From positions 1 through 32,591 of the forward strand of contig JAKAVC010000071.1 in the NCBI GenBank assembly GCA_021817345.1: a DNA stretch of 32,591 nt, read 5' to 3'. Below the pieces are notes generated by a model, which made no database searches, had not been told where the DNA came from, and was given only the letters and a program-made list of their open reading frames with translations. Positions 11,618 to 19,184 of the stretch are shown one piece after another. The position numbers were made by a program, and so were the translations under genes. Source of the DNA: Deltaproteobacteria bacterium (GTDB lineage: Bacteria > Desulfobacterota > Binatia > Binatales > Binataceae). Each line of letters begins with the position of its first letter. Positions within the stretch are counted from its first letter, which is position 1.

Positions 11618-12316
11618 CTATCTCCGCTTGCGCCCTCGTTGTGCTTTCCTGCCCGCGCGGCGCGCCGGTGTCTTGGGGTCGGGCGCGAGATAATCTTCCC
11701 AGAGATCGATATACACGCGCTCGTTTTGCGGCGCGCCCGTGTCCCATAGTTCGGTTGCCTTGAACTCAACCGAATAAACGTGCTGGCGGCGCGGCGGACC
11801 GCCGTGCGCGTTGGTGTCGGGCAATACGTAAACCCCGTGGTCGTGGCGGATGATGCCGCGATGCGCGCGGGCGTATCGCGCAAGCCGCGTATGGCCGAAC
11901 GGGTGCAGATTGCGCGCAACGACCCGATCGCCGGGGCGGAACTTCGCCCTGACGCGTGCCGCGTCTTTGCCGCTTTTCGCGGCTGTTTTATCGAGAGCCG
12001 CGGCGGGCTGGCTCGGCGGGTGCGGCGCCGCGCCGCGCTGCTCCATCTCCTCGCGCGTTACGACGCCTTTTTCGGCGAGCAGGGTCTGGGCCGCGTCAAG
12101 CCATCGTTCGTAATACGTCGAGTCGAGATAGCGCGGCGCGGGAATTCGCTCGATAGCGTGGCGGAACTCGTCCACGTTGAAATATCCCTGTCCGATCAGC
12201 AGGTTCGCGATCGCGAACATCCGGCCTTCCCAATTCGCATGGAAGGCGGGCTCGTCCTTCTCGCGCACCAGCGGCCCGAATCCGTCCATCCCGCCCATGT
12301 CATGTATGCCGTTCAT
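11618..12316 (-). CDS. nthB: Nitrile hydratase beta subunit
   Basis: This 232-residue subunit starts with the diagnostic MNGIHDMGGMDGFGP. The beta N-terminal helix region follows (WEGRMFAIANLL, YLDSTYYERWLDAAQTLL). The C-terminal SH3-like barrel contains FRPGDRVVARNLHPFGHTR and ends with DLWEDYL. R32 in WEGRMF and the Arg residues in HTRLARYARAHRG are in the regions that supply the arginines contacting the oxidised cysteines of alpha in known structures. A Pro/Ala-rich linker (about 95-115) and a basic tail (218-232, rich in Arg and Lys) look like additions. The open frame extends upstream, but the ATG at 12316 is unmistakable. It is the first gene of the operon. Confidence 0.95.
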   Translation of the reverse strand: MNGIHDMGGMDGFGPLVREKDEPAFHANWEGRMFAIANLLIGQGYFNVDEFRHAIERIPAPRYLDSTYYERWLDAAQTLLAEKGVVTREEMEQRGAAPHPPSQPAAALDKTAAKSGKDAARVRAKFRPGDRVVARNLHPFGHTRLARYARAHRGIIRHDHGVYVLPDTNAHGGPPRRQHVYSVEFKATELWDTGAPQNERVYIDLWEDYLAPDPKTPARRAGRKAQRGRKRR

Positions 12317-12397
12317 CGTGGGGTCGTCCTCGGTAGCAAAGCGGGACGTCGAGCGCCGCCCCGTCGGCGAAGCCGCGCACCTCTTTTGGTGAGCGCG

Positions 12398-12427
12398 ATT
12401 ATCGTAAATGCGAGCGCGTTCGGGCAA
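12398..12427 (-). promoter_or_regulatory. Possible promoter of the nitrile hydratase operon
   Basis: On the minus strand TTGCCC (12427-12422) and GATAAT (12403-12398) are 18 bases apart and about 80 bases ahead of nthB. They match the sigma70 consensus in four and five of six positions. No operator or riboswitch was recognised beside it. Confidence 0.35.
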
Positions 12428-12492
12428 GCCTCGATTACGCCGCCCATTTCGCATTCGCGAGTATCGCGGGATTGCGCTTGAAGCCCCGTTTT

Positions 12493-12509
12493 CGAGGCTG
12501 GTAGCCTCG
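12493..12509. other. Perfect 7-bp inverted repeat before a membrane-protein gene
   Basis: CGAGGCT and AGCCTCG flank a three-base loop and end 11 bases before the ATG at 12521. As RNA the hairpin would sit over the ribosome-binding region of that gene. As DNA it could be an operator between two divergent genes. It has no T-run, so it is not a terminator. Confidence 0.5.
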
Positions 12510-12520
12510 CACGACCGACC

Positions 12521-12952
12521 ATGCAGGATTCGTCGAAAGCGCGATGGCCCGCCGATCTGAAACTTTTCGCGATTCTCTCGGCCGCATGGGCGTTCGGCCT
12601 GGCCGGTCGCGCGGCGTTCGGCATGACGCCGTTCACGCATGCGCCGCTCGAAGCGGTTATCGCGGGAATGAAATTTTACGGCGACGCGGCGCGGATGGTT
12701 CTCGGAATAGAGGCCGCGATTTTCGCCGCCTTCGCGGCGGGAATCCTGCTCGAGCGGCGATGGGGGCTGATACTCGCGTTATGCTACCTGGCCGAGGTCG
12801 TCGTGAGCCATTTCATATTCATCATCGCCTACCTCGACGACCTGAGCCAGTCGCTCGACGTGCGGATCGCTGCGGCCGAAGGTCCCGCCGTGGTGCTGCT
12901 CCTGCTCTACGTCTGGATTCGCTCGCGCGACATCCTGCTCGCTGACGATTGA
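12521..12952 (+). CDS. Small integral membrane protein of unknown function
   Basis: This 143-residue protein has four likely membrane segments: about 14-33 (LKLFAILSAAWAFGLAGRAA), 58-76 (MVLGIEAAIFAAFAAGILL), 80-104 (WGLILALCYLAEVVVSHFIFI) and 118-132 (GPAVVLLLLYVWIRS). No family was recognised. It is divergent from the nitrile hydratase operon with 204 bases between starts, and convergent with the SDR gene. Its Shine-Dalgarno is weak, and a stable hairpin lies just ahead of the ATG. Composition and the regular membrane pattern make it a credible gene. Confidence 0.7.
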   Translation: MQDSSKARWPADLKLFAILSAAWAFGLAGRAAFGMTPFTHAPLEAVIAGMKFYGDAARMVLGIEAAIFAAFAAGILLERRWGLILALCYLAEVVVSHFIFIIAYLDDLSQSLDVRIAAAEGPAVVLLLLYVWIRSRDILLADD

Positions 12953-12975
12953 GCGTCCGCGCGCGCCGCGCCGGA

Positions 12976-13731
12976 TCAGGTGCGCAGCAGGAGCCCGCCG
13001 TCGGCCCGGATTCCCGCGCCGGTCACGTAACCCGCGTCCGATGAGGCCAGAAACAGCGCGACCCGCGCCATGTCCTCGGGCTGTCCGAGGCGTTTGAGCG
13101 CGGTCTTTTTCTCCCACACCTTGCGGATTTCGTCCTTGTCGAAGTTGGCCCGCGTCATCCCGGTGTAGATCGGGCCGGGCATGATGTAGTTCGCGCGGAT
13201 GCCGTATCTGCCGTACTCAAGCGCAACCGTGCGCGTCAGTCCCGCCACTCCCGCCTTCGACGAGCAATACGCGGCAAGCCCGTAGTCCGTCGCCTCGGCC
13301 ATCACGGAGGCGACGTTGACAATACTGCCGCCACCCGCGTTGATCATCGCGGGCAGGGCGGCCTTTATCAGCATGAACTGCGCGCGCACGTTGACGTTGT
13401 GCACCCGGTCCCATTCCGCAAGCGGAAGCTCTCCGGTCATCGCGTTGGTTCCCGTGCCGGCGTTGTTCATCAGGATCGTGAGCTTGCCGAAGCGCTCGAG
13501 CGCAAGGCGCACGAGTTCGGGCGCGGTGTCGTCGCGGCTCACGTCGGCGGCGAGTCCGACGCTCTCCGCGCCTTGCCTTTCGAGCAGCCGCTGGGTTTCG
13601 CTGGTCGGTTCGGGGGCGACGTCGCAATGGACGATCCGCGCTCCTTCGGCGGCGAACAGAAGCGCGCTCGCGCGTCCGATTCCCGATCCCGCTCCGGTTA
13701 CGATTGCCACCTGTCCTTCGAGTCTCGCCAT
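12976..13731 (-). CDS. Short-chain dehydrogenase/reductase
   Basis: This 251-residue classical SDR has a cofactor motif TGAGSGIG (12-19), NNAG (89-92) and the catalytic S142, Y155 and K159 (YCSSK). D37 at the end of the second strand (HCDV) indicates NAD(H) rather than NADP(H). The C-terminal part has the usual GPIYTGM and YVTGAGIRADGG motifs. The length is typical of the FabG-like and alcohol-dehydrogenase-type subfamilies. The substrate cannot be assigned. It stands alone between two convergent or divergent neighbours. A GGAGGG lies about 13 bases ahead of the ATG, which is rather far. Confidence 0.92.
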   Translation of the reverse strand: MARLEGQVAIVTGAGSGIGRASALLFAAEGARIVHCDVAPEPTSETQRLLERQGAESVGLAADVSRDDTAPELVRLALERFGKLTILMNNAGTGTNAMTGELPLAEWDRVHNVNVRAQFMLIKAALPAMINAGGGSIVNVASVMAEATDYGLAAYCSSKAGVAGLTRTVALEYGRYGIRANYIMPGPIYTGMTRANFDKDEIRKVWEKKTALKRLGQPEDMARVALFLASSDAGYVTGAGIRADGGLLLRT

Positions 13732-13901
13732 CGCGTTCTCTTATCCCTCCGAAGCCTGCGCCGCGCACATGAGATGCGTTCGTATCGCGGCGCCGCCATT
13801 GAAACCTACTGCCGCCTTGCCTCCGCCGCAAACTCGCGCACCGGCAAAAAGCGCGCATCCCGCGCTTCATCATCCCTGCCCCAAGGCGCTAGGATTGATG
13901 C

Positions 13902-14528
13902 ATGGGTTCAGGACACGGGCATCACGGCCACCATCACCATCACGGACACGATCGTCACGGCGCGAAGCAACCCGAGCGCTTCGACCCGGCGCGCGCGGCG
14001 CTGCTCGACGATCCGAAGCGGCTCGAATACATGCCACCCGCGAAAATCTTCGAGCTGCTCGACGCGCCCGGCGGCGGAACCGTCGTTGATTTCGGAACCG
14101 GCACGGGAACCTTCGCGATCCCGCTCGCCGAGAATCGTCCCGATCTGACCGTCCTTGCGCTTGACGAACAGCCCGAGATGCTCAAGATGCTGCGCGCCAA
14201 GCCCGCGGCTGCGAAGCTTCCAAACTTAAAACTGGTGCTGAACGAGGAGGCGCGTCCGTATGCCGCCAAGGTCGATCGCGTTCTCGCGATCAACGTGCTT
14301 CATGAGCTTGGCGACGACGCGATGAAGGAAATCACCGCCCTGCTTAAGCCCGACGGCGCGATCCTGTTCGTCGACTGGAACAGCGACGTCGAGCGCCCCG
14401 TCGGCCCGCCGCGGGACCATACCTATGGCACCGCCGAAGCGATTCGGCGCGTGGAGAGCTTTGGCCTTCGCGCCGAGACGCTCGCGCCGCTTCCGTATCA
14501 TTACGTAATCCGCGCCAAACGGGCGTGA
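13902..14528 (+). CDS. SAM-dependent methyltransferase with a His-rich N terminus
   Basis: This 208-residue class I methyltransferase resembles the UbiE/Methyltransf_25 type. Motif I is VVDFGTGTG (61-69) and the acidic end of the second strand is LALDE. The motif IV region is INVLHEL, and the last strands include LFVDW and YHYVIRAKRA. The unusual part is residues 5-19, where ten of fifteen residues are histidine, a likely metal-binding tract. The ATG at 13902 starts just before this tract. The gene's stop overlaps a GTG start option of the DUF169 gene, so the two are probably one operon. The methyl acceptor is unknown; a metal or metalloid, a quinone or a small metabolite are all possible. 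Confidence 0.87.
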   Translation: MGSGHGHHGHHHHHGHDRHGAKQPERFDPARAALLDDPKRLEYMPPAKIFELLDAPGGGTVVDFGTGTGTFAIPLAENRPDLTVLALDEQPEMLKMLRAKPAAAKLPNLKLVLNEEARPYAAKVDRVLAINVLHELGDDAMKEITALLKPDGAILFVDWNSDVERPVGPPRDHTYGTAEAIRRVESFGLRAETLAPLPYHYVIRAKRA

Positions 14529-14551
14529 AACGCGCGGTGAAAGAGGCTCCG

Positions 14552-15355
14552 ATGGACGAGAGAATCCTGGAAAAGCTCAAGGCGCTCGACGGCGCCATCG
14601 CTCGCTATGTAAGGCCCGATACTTTCCCGCTCGCGATCCGGATGCTCGCGCGGGGCGAGGCGGTTCCCGAAGGCGTTCGCGTTCCGAGCGCCAATTTCAA
14701 GGAGAACTGGATCGTATGCCAGACGATCGGCGTGGCGCGGCGCTACGGATGGTCGCTCGCGGTCGGCAAGGAGGACGTGATTTGTCCGCTCTCGGCGATC
14801 GCGTTCGGGTTCCGCAGGCCGAACGACGCCTACCTGAAGGGATTCGCTTCGGCCGGGATGTATTGCGAGGACGAAAAGGCCGCGACCCGGCTCGAAGCCG
14901 AAACCTGGCGTTTCGAGCCCGGCTCCTACGATTACGTGTGCGTCGCTCCGCTCTTCCGCGCCAACTTCGAGCCGCACATCGTCGCGGTTTACGGCAATAG
15001 CGCGCAGGTGATGCGGCTTGTGAACGCTTCGCTGTACAAGCGCGGCGGACGAATCGGGAGCACCACCGGCGGGCGCCTGGATTGCGCGGAAATCGTGATC
15101 CAGACGATGAAGACCCGCGCGCCCAAGGTGATTCTGCCGTGCAACGGCGACCGCGTCTTCGGGATGGCGCAGGATACCGAGATGGTGTTCGCGGCGCCGT
15201 GGGAGTCCGTGGACGAGCTTCTCGAAGGGCTGGAAGGAACCCAGAAGGGCGGCGTGCGCTATCCGATTCCGGTCGCGATGCGTGGGACGGTTACGATGCC
15301 GAAGCATTACCAGGAACTGCTTCGCATGCTCGAAGAAGAAGAGAAGAAGTCCTGA
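14552..15355 (+). CDS. DUF169 family protein
   Basis: This 267-residue protein has the DUF169 pattern. After an N-terminal helix come VRVPSANFKENWIVCQTIGV, then GWSLAVGKEDVICPLSAIAFGF, and later YGNSAQVMRLVNASLYKRGG and ILPCNGDRVFGMAQDTEMVF. DUF169 proteins are widespread in anaerobes and deltaproteobacteria and have no established function. Conserved-looking cysteines stand in IVCQ, VICP, MYCE, DCAE and LPCN and could bind metal or a cofactor. The ATG at 14552 has GAGG five bases ahead; a GTG at 14525 overlapping the methyltransferase stop is the alternative. Translation is probably coupled to the methyltransferase. No signal peptide or membrane segment is seen. Confidence 0.85.
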   Translation: MDERILEKLKALDGAIARYVRPDTFPLAIRMLARGEAVPEGVRVPSANFKENWIVCQTIGVARRYGWSLAVGKEDVICPLSAIAFGFRRPNDAYLKGFASAGMYCEDEKAATRLEAETWRFEPGSYDYVCVAPLFRANFEPHIVAVYGNSAQVMRLVNASLYKRGGRIGSTTGGRLDCAEIVIQTMKTRAPKVILPCNGDRVFGMAQDTEMVFAAPWESVDELLEGLEGTQKGGVRYPIPVAMRGTVTMPKHYQELLRMLEEEEKKS

Positions 15356-15446
15356 GCAGGACCGGGAGCGTATCGGCCACGCGCGACGCGCCCGCGTCAC
15401 TGGCGAGACCGGTCGCTTCTTTTGCGCTCGGAGTCTTTTCCGCGGA

Positions 15447-15523
15447 TGGTGGCGGCGGTAGGACTCGAACCTACAACTCCGCGGATATGAGCCGCGTGCT
15501 CTAACCGTTTGAGCTACGCCGCC
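15447..15523 (-). tRNA. tRNA with CAT anticodon, probably elongator tRNA-Met
   Basis: The cloverleaf is complete: 7-bp acceptor stem GGCGGCG/CGCCGCC, D stem GCTC/GAGC, anticodon stem CGCGG/CCGCG with loop CTCATAT, and T stem GTAGG/CCTAC. The 3' CCA is encoded (15449-15447). The paired first base and the absence of three consecutive G:C pairs below the anticodon loop argue against initiator tRNA. A lysidine-modified tRNA-Ile(CAT) cannot be fully excluded. The overall sequence resembles elongator tRNA-Met. Confidence 0.92.
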
Positions 15524-15569
15524 ATCGAGCGAATAAGACTACCCGTAGCTGTCGTGCGGAGAAAGAGGG

Positions 15570-16325
15570 TCAGGACAGTTCCAGGCGCCGCGACTTCACC
15601 CCCGAGCTTCCGCGCGAAACCTGGTACATCACGCCCTCGTTGAATTCCAGACAGGTCAGCTTGCCGCCGTACACCAGGCCGGTGTCGATTCCGATCTTGT
15701 ACGGCACGTCGATCAACGTGTCGCGCATCGGGGTGTGGCCGAACACCACCGTTGCCCCCGCGCGATGCGGATGGAAGATGAACTCCTGGCGTATCCAGAG
15801 CAGGTCTTCGGCGTCCTGCTCCTGCAACTGGCGGCTCGGCAGGATACCGGCGTGGACGAAAAAATAAGGCGGCCGCAGATAGCTCAGCGCAAGGCCGCGC
15901 AAAAACTCGATATGCCGTGCGGGAAGGCGCTCGGCGGCATGCGGCAGCTCCGATTCCCGCACTCCGTAGCTGTCGAGCGTCGCCGCCCCGCCGTTGAATA
16001 GAAACGAGTCGCCGTATCGGCCCGGAAACCCGAGGAACGAGAGCATCATGTCTTCGTGATTGCCCTTGAGGCACACGACTTCGGGACCGCTCTGCGCAAG
16101 GTCGAGCACCAGCTCGATCACGTCGCGCGAGGATGGGCCGCGATCCACGTAGTCGCCGACGAAGATCACGGTATCGCCCGCGCGCGGTGCGATCTTGCGC
16201 AGCATCGCGGCCAGTTCGTCGGGACATCCGTGGATGTCTCCGATTGCGAACAGGCGCCCGCCCTCGGGACAGCGCGTGCGCGGCGACGAAGGAGCGTTGT
16301 CAGTCGGCGTTGTTGTGTGCGGCAA
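15570..16325 (-). CDS. PPP-family metallophosphatase (ApaH/PrpE-like)
   Basis: This 251-residue phosphoesterase has the PPP-family metal motifs in order: GDIHG (29-33), GDYVDRG (57-63), GNHE (88-91), FFVHAG near residue 155 and FGHTP near residue 195. Such proteins act as protein Ser/Thr phosphatases or as diadenosine tetraphosphatases, and the sequence does not settle which. The start is a TTG at 16325, inside the end of meaB with a 26-base overlap. GGAGAG stands four bases ahead, and no later start codon precedes the first motif. It is probably translated from the meaB transcript. The first 22 residues are Pro/Thr-rich and non-conserved. Confidence 0.88.
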   Translation of the reverse strand: MPHTTTPTDNAPSSPRTRCPEGGRLFAIGDIHGCPDELAAMLRKIAPRAGDTVIFVGDYVDRGPSSRDVIELVLDLAQSGPEVVCLKGNHEDMMLSFLGFPGRYGDSFLFNGGAATLDSYGVRESELPHAAERLPARHIEFLRGLALSYLRPPYFFVHAGILPSRQLQEQDAEDLLWIRQEFIFHPHRAGATVVFGHTPMRDTLIDVPYKIGIDTGLVYGGKLTCLEFNEGVMYQVSRGSSGVKSRRLELS

Positions 16326-17334
16326 GCAACTCTCCGAGCGCCGCGGGATTTTCGAGCAGCCTGCGCGCGGCGCTGTAGGGATTCACACGTCCATGACGCA
16401 CGCTCGCAACCAGCTCCTCCGCACCGCCCGTGCGCAACGACCGCGACGCGCGCTGCTCCAGTTCGCCGCTCACCACTTCGATAAGTTCGTGAGCGCGGCG
16501 ATTCGCTTCGCGCACCGGGTCGCGATGGGCGTCGAGATACTCCTCATGTTTGGCGACCATCTCGACGAGCTTGTCGACGCCCTTGTCGGCCGAAGCCTGG
16601 GTCATCACGACCGGCGGCCTCCATCCGTTGGCCGGACGCAGATGCACGTTCAATTCGAGCTCGGCTTTGATCCGGTCGGCACCCTCGCGGTCGGACTTGT
16701 TGACGACGAAGATGTCGGCTATTTCGTTGAGCCCGGCCTTCATTACCTGCACCGCGTCGCCGCCCTCGGGAACCGTTACCACCACGGTGGTGTCGGCAAG
16801 GTCCATGATCGCAAGTTCGGTCTGCCCGACGCCGACCGTCTCGATAATGATGATGTCGTGGCCGAAGGCGTCGAGCAGCTTGACGATCTCTCGCGCCGCG
16901 CGGCTAAGCCCGCCATGGCTTCCGCGCGAGGAGATGCTGCGGATATAGACGCCGGGGTCGCGGTAATGATCCGTCATACGGACCCGGTCGCCGAGCACGG
17001 CGCCGCCCGAAAACGGGCTGGATGGGTCGATGGCGAGGACCGCGACCCGCTTTTGCCGCGCGCGATACTTCGCGATCAGCACATTGACCAGCGTGGATTT
17101 GCCGGCTCCGGGGGGGCCGGTGATCCCGATGGTGTGGGCGTGGCCGGTTTTCTCATAAATCCGTTCGATAACCGCGTTGCGCTCGGGCGCGCGATTTTCA
17201 ACCAGAGTTATCAGCCGTGCCAGCGCGCGCTGATCGCCTTGCTCGAAACGCGATAGAAGCGCTTCGAGCCGAGGGCTCATCGGCGCCGTGTCGGCGCCAA
17301 GCGGGCCCGTATTTTCCACGGAATCAGCCTTCAT
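16300..17334 (-). CDS. meaB: MeaB/ArgK-type G3E GTPase
   Basis: This 344-residue P-loop GTPase loads and protects adenosylcobalamin in methylmalonyl-CoA mutase or a related mutase. Visible motifs are Walker A GPPGAGKST (73-81), the MeaB-specific AIDPSSPFSGGAVLGDRVRM, then SISSRGSHGGLS, IIIETVGVGQTE and the guanine-specificity motif NKSD. The ATG at 17334 is preferred over a GTG at 17349; neither has a good Shine-Dalgarno, and an ATG at 17280 is also possible. The C-terminal dimerisation helix region is present. No mutase gene lies in the window, so the partner is encoded elsewhere. The phosphatase gene overlaps its 3' end. Confidence 0.93.
   Translation of the reverse strand: MKADSVENTGPLGADTAPMSPRLEALLSRFEQGDQRALARLITLVENRAPERNAVIERIYEKTGHAHTIGITGPPGAGKSTLVNVLIAKYRARQKRVAVLAIDPSSPFSGGAVLGDRVRMTDHYRDPGVYIRSISSRGSHGGLSRAAREIVKLLDAFGHDIIIIETVGVGQTELAIMDLADTTVVVTVPEGGDAVQVMKAGLNEIADIFVVNKSDREGADRIKAELELNVHLRPANGWRPPVVMTQASADKGVDKLVEMVAKHEEYLDAHRDPVREANRRAHELIEVVSGELEQRASRSLRTGGAEELVASVRHGRVNPYSAARRLLENPAALGELLAAHNNAD
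16330..16335 (-). promoter_or_regulatory. Shine-Dalgarno supporting a TTG start within meaB
   Basis: GGAGAG on the minus strand lies four bases ahead of the TTG at 16325, inside the meaB coding region. It decides the start of the phosphatase gene. Confidence 0.6.
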
Positions 17335-17453
17335 AACCGTCGGAAGCACGATGATAGCGGCTTGGGTTCGGATGGTGCAACCAACGCTTTTCTTGGCCGT
17401 CTTATGGAAGTGGATTGTGTTCGCCGCGGCGGGTTCTTATGCTTTCGCCAAGG

Positions 17454-17858
17454 ATGAAACTGCCCGACATCTACCGCGATTGGCGGGTTGTGGCCGGTCT
17501 TGCGCTCGTGTTTCTGGGCGCTTGCAACTGGTGGGTGGGACTCACCAGGGCGCGTGACTCGAGCCAAATAATCGCGCAGGCCGCCAACGTGGTTCCCAGC
17601 ACCGATTACCGCAGTTTCGACGAAATCGAGGCGGGAAACGGCGGAGCGGTCCTTCAGCCGCTGAATTCCCAGGGCGAACAGGTATCCTATGCGCGTGCGC
17701 GCATGGACTTCTATCACGTGACCTTTCTGACCGGGCAGGTGATGATGATAGCCGGCGTTCTGCTCGTGTTCATGGGTTTCATCGCCATAATCCGCAACGA
17801 CACCTGGCGGGCGCTGAGGAGTATCTCCAGCGAATCCCGCGAACACCACGAAGATTAA
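17454..17858 (+). CDS. Membrane protein with two transmembrane segments
   Basis: This 134-residue protein of unknown function has hydrophobic segments at about 12-30 (VVAGLALVFLGACNWWVGL) and 95-116 (GQVMMIAGVLLVFMGFIAII). A polar extracytoplasmic loop of about 65 residues lies between them. The ends are charged and cytoplasmic (KLPDIYRDW; SSESREHHED). The start is uncertain: ATG 17454 is nearest the first segment, while ATG 17439 and TTG 17415 are in frame, and none has a clear Shine-Dalgarno. It ends 17 bases before ispE and may share its transcript. No family was recognised. Confidence 0.65.
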   Translation: MKLPDIYRDWRVVAGLALVFLGACNWWVGLTRARDSSQIIAQAANVVPSTDYRSFDEIEAGNGGAVLQPLNSQGEQVSYARARMDFYHVTFLTGQVMMIAGVLLVFMGFIAIIRNDTWRALRSISSESREHHED

Positions 17859-17875
17859 CGCGGCGCGAGCCTACG

Positions 17876-18736
17876 ATGGTCAAGCTGCTTGCCGAGACCG
17901 CCCCGGCCAAGATCAACCTGTTTCTGCGCGTGCTCGGACGCCGCTCCGACGGGTACCACGAGATGGATTCCATCTTTGTGCCGGTATCGCTCGCGGACCA
18001 GGTGCGAATCGAGCTGCGCCCCTCGCGCTCGCCGGCGGTTTCGCTCAGATGCGCGCTCGCCTCGATTGCCGACCCGAAGACAAATCTCGCCACGCGCGCG
18101 GCGCGCGCCTTCATGGATGAGTTCGGCGTCGCCGGCCACGTCCAGATCGATCTCGACAAGGCGATTCCGATGGGTACGGGACTCGGAGGCGGTTCCAGCG
18201 ACGCTGGCGCAGTGCTCCGGATGATGGCGGCGCTGTTCGGGATCGATGCGCGCGAGCGGATGGAGGCGGTTGCGGTCTCGCTCGGCGCCGACGTGCCGTT
18301 CTTCCTCGAGCCGCGGCCGTCGCGGGTCGGAGGAATTGGCGAGATTATCGCCCCGCTCGAAGGGTTTCCGACGCTTCATCTGGTGATCGCGGTGCCTCCC
18401 GTCGAGGTTCCGACCGGGCCCATCTTCAAGGCGCTCAAGTCCACGCAGTGGAGCGGCCCCGCGCCCGAAGAAGACGTTCGCGCGATCCTGCAGGGGCGGA
18501 TTTCCGCCTCCACGCTCGTCAACGATCTCGCGCCGGTGGCGATCGAGCGTCATCCCGAGATCGGCCAATTGAAGGCGATACTTGAGAAATCGGGGGCGCG
18601 GGCGGCGTCGATGACGGGCAGCGGCGGCGCGGTCTTCGGTGTATTCGATAGTGCGGATGCGGCTGTTGACGGCTCGGAGCGGATGCGCTCGCAAGTTCCG
18701 GCCGCGCGTATTTTCGTCGCCCATTCGCTACCCTGA
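17876..18736 (+). CDS. ispE: 4-diphosphocytidyl-2-C-methyl-D-erythritol kinase IspE
   Basis: This 286-residue GHMP kinase phosphorylates CDP-methylerythritol in the MEP isoprenoid pathway. Features are the substrate-side motif APAKINLFLRVLGRRSDGYH with K12, and the GHMP ATP loop PMGTGLGGGSSDAGAV (98-113). Also present are LGADVPFFLEP with catalytic D139, and the C-terminal MTGSGGAVFGVF loop. The length is normal. It is followed by tRNA-Gln, prs and rplY, an order seen in many deltaproteobacteria. The Shine-Dalgarno before the ATG at 17876 is weak, which suggests coupling to the upstream membrane-protein gene. Confidence 0.95.
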   Translation: MVKLLAETAPAKINLFLRVLGRRSDGYHEMDSIFVPVSLADQVRIELRPSRSPAVSLRCALASIADPKTNLATRAARAFMDEFGVAGHVQIDLDKAIPMGTGLGGGSSDAGAVLRMMAALFGIDARERMEAVAVSLGADVPFFLEPRPSRVGGIGEIIAPLEGFPTLHLVIAVPPVEVPTGPIFKALKSTQWSGPAPEEDVRAILQGRISASTLVNDLAPVAIERHPEIGQLKAILEKSGARAASMTGSGGAVFGVFDSADAAVDGSERMRSQVPAARIFVAHSLP

Positions 18737-18812
18737 GCGCGGATTGGCCGGCGCCATCCGGCAAGGCCGGAGGTTTTGCGAGTCCGGGCTCGCCCAGGAC
18801 GAGACATCCGCA

Positions 18813-18841
18813 TTGACAGCCTTAACCTCCGCCACTAACAT
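18813..18841 (+). promoter_or_regulatory. Sigma70-type promoter upstream of tRNA-Gln/prs
   Basis: TTGACA (18813-18818) and TAACAT (18836-18841) are separated by exactly 17 bases. The expected transcription start is near 18848, at the edge of the hairpin described next. It is in the 318-base gap between ispE and tRNA-Gln, about 210 bases ahead of the tRNA. Confidence 0.6.
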
Positions 18842-18843
18842 CC

Positions 18844-18911
18844 AAATGCCCCTTACAACGACGAGGAATTCCTGAGCAATTCCCGGCTTTGGCGTTACGG
18901 GGCATTTTCAG
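18844..18911 (+). terminator. Structured hairpin with T-rich end, attenuator or small RNA
   Basis: A perfect 9-bp stem, AAATGCCCC (18844-18852) with GGGGCATTT (18899-18907), runs into TTTTC. Inside it AACG (18857-18860) can pair with CGTT (18893-18896), and GGAATT (18865-18870) with AATTCC (18878-18883). Because the promoter just upstream would start transcription at the stem's base, the element may be a short self-terminating RNA or an attenuator. A terminator of ispE is less likely, since it lies over 100 bases past the stop. The rest of the gap to 19054 holds one more hairpin (18979-19000) and nothing else recognised. Confidence 0.5.
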
Positions 18912-19054
18912 GTCTGGCGTCGCAGGCAAGGCGCATCATCCTGTGAATCAAAGGTGCGATGGAGCGGGCTCGACGGCTCCCGTTCGGCGTCGATAACGGG
19001 TAGCATCAGCGTCGCGGCACGGGGTCGGCCCTGTCCGGTAGAGTTCAATGACGC

Positions 19055-19130
19055 TGGGCGGTCGCCAAGCTGGTAAGGCACCAGGCTTTGGACCTGGCAT
19101 TCGAAGGTTCGAATCCTTCCCGCCCAGCCA
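19055..19130 (+). tRNA. tRNA-Gln (TTG anticodon)
   Basis: The acceptor stem is TGGGCGG/CCGCCCA, the anticodon stem CCAGG/CCTGG with loop CTTTGGA (anticodon TTG), and the T stem GAAGG/CCTTC. The discriminator is G and CCA is encoded at 19128-19130. The sequence closely follows bacterial tRNA-Gln. It stands 54 bases before prs, in the conserved ispE-tRNA-Gln-prs order, and probably shares a transcript with prs. Confidence 0.95.
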
Positions 19131-19184
19131 TGAGCGGGCATTGAGTTGACCTCGTTTTGCGGGGCCTCGGCGGAGAGCAGAGAG

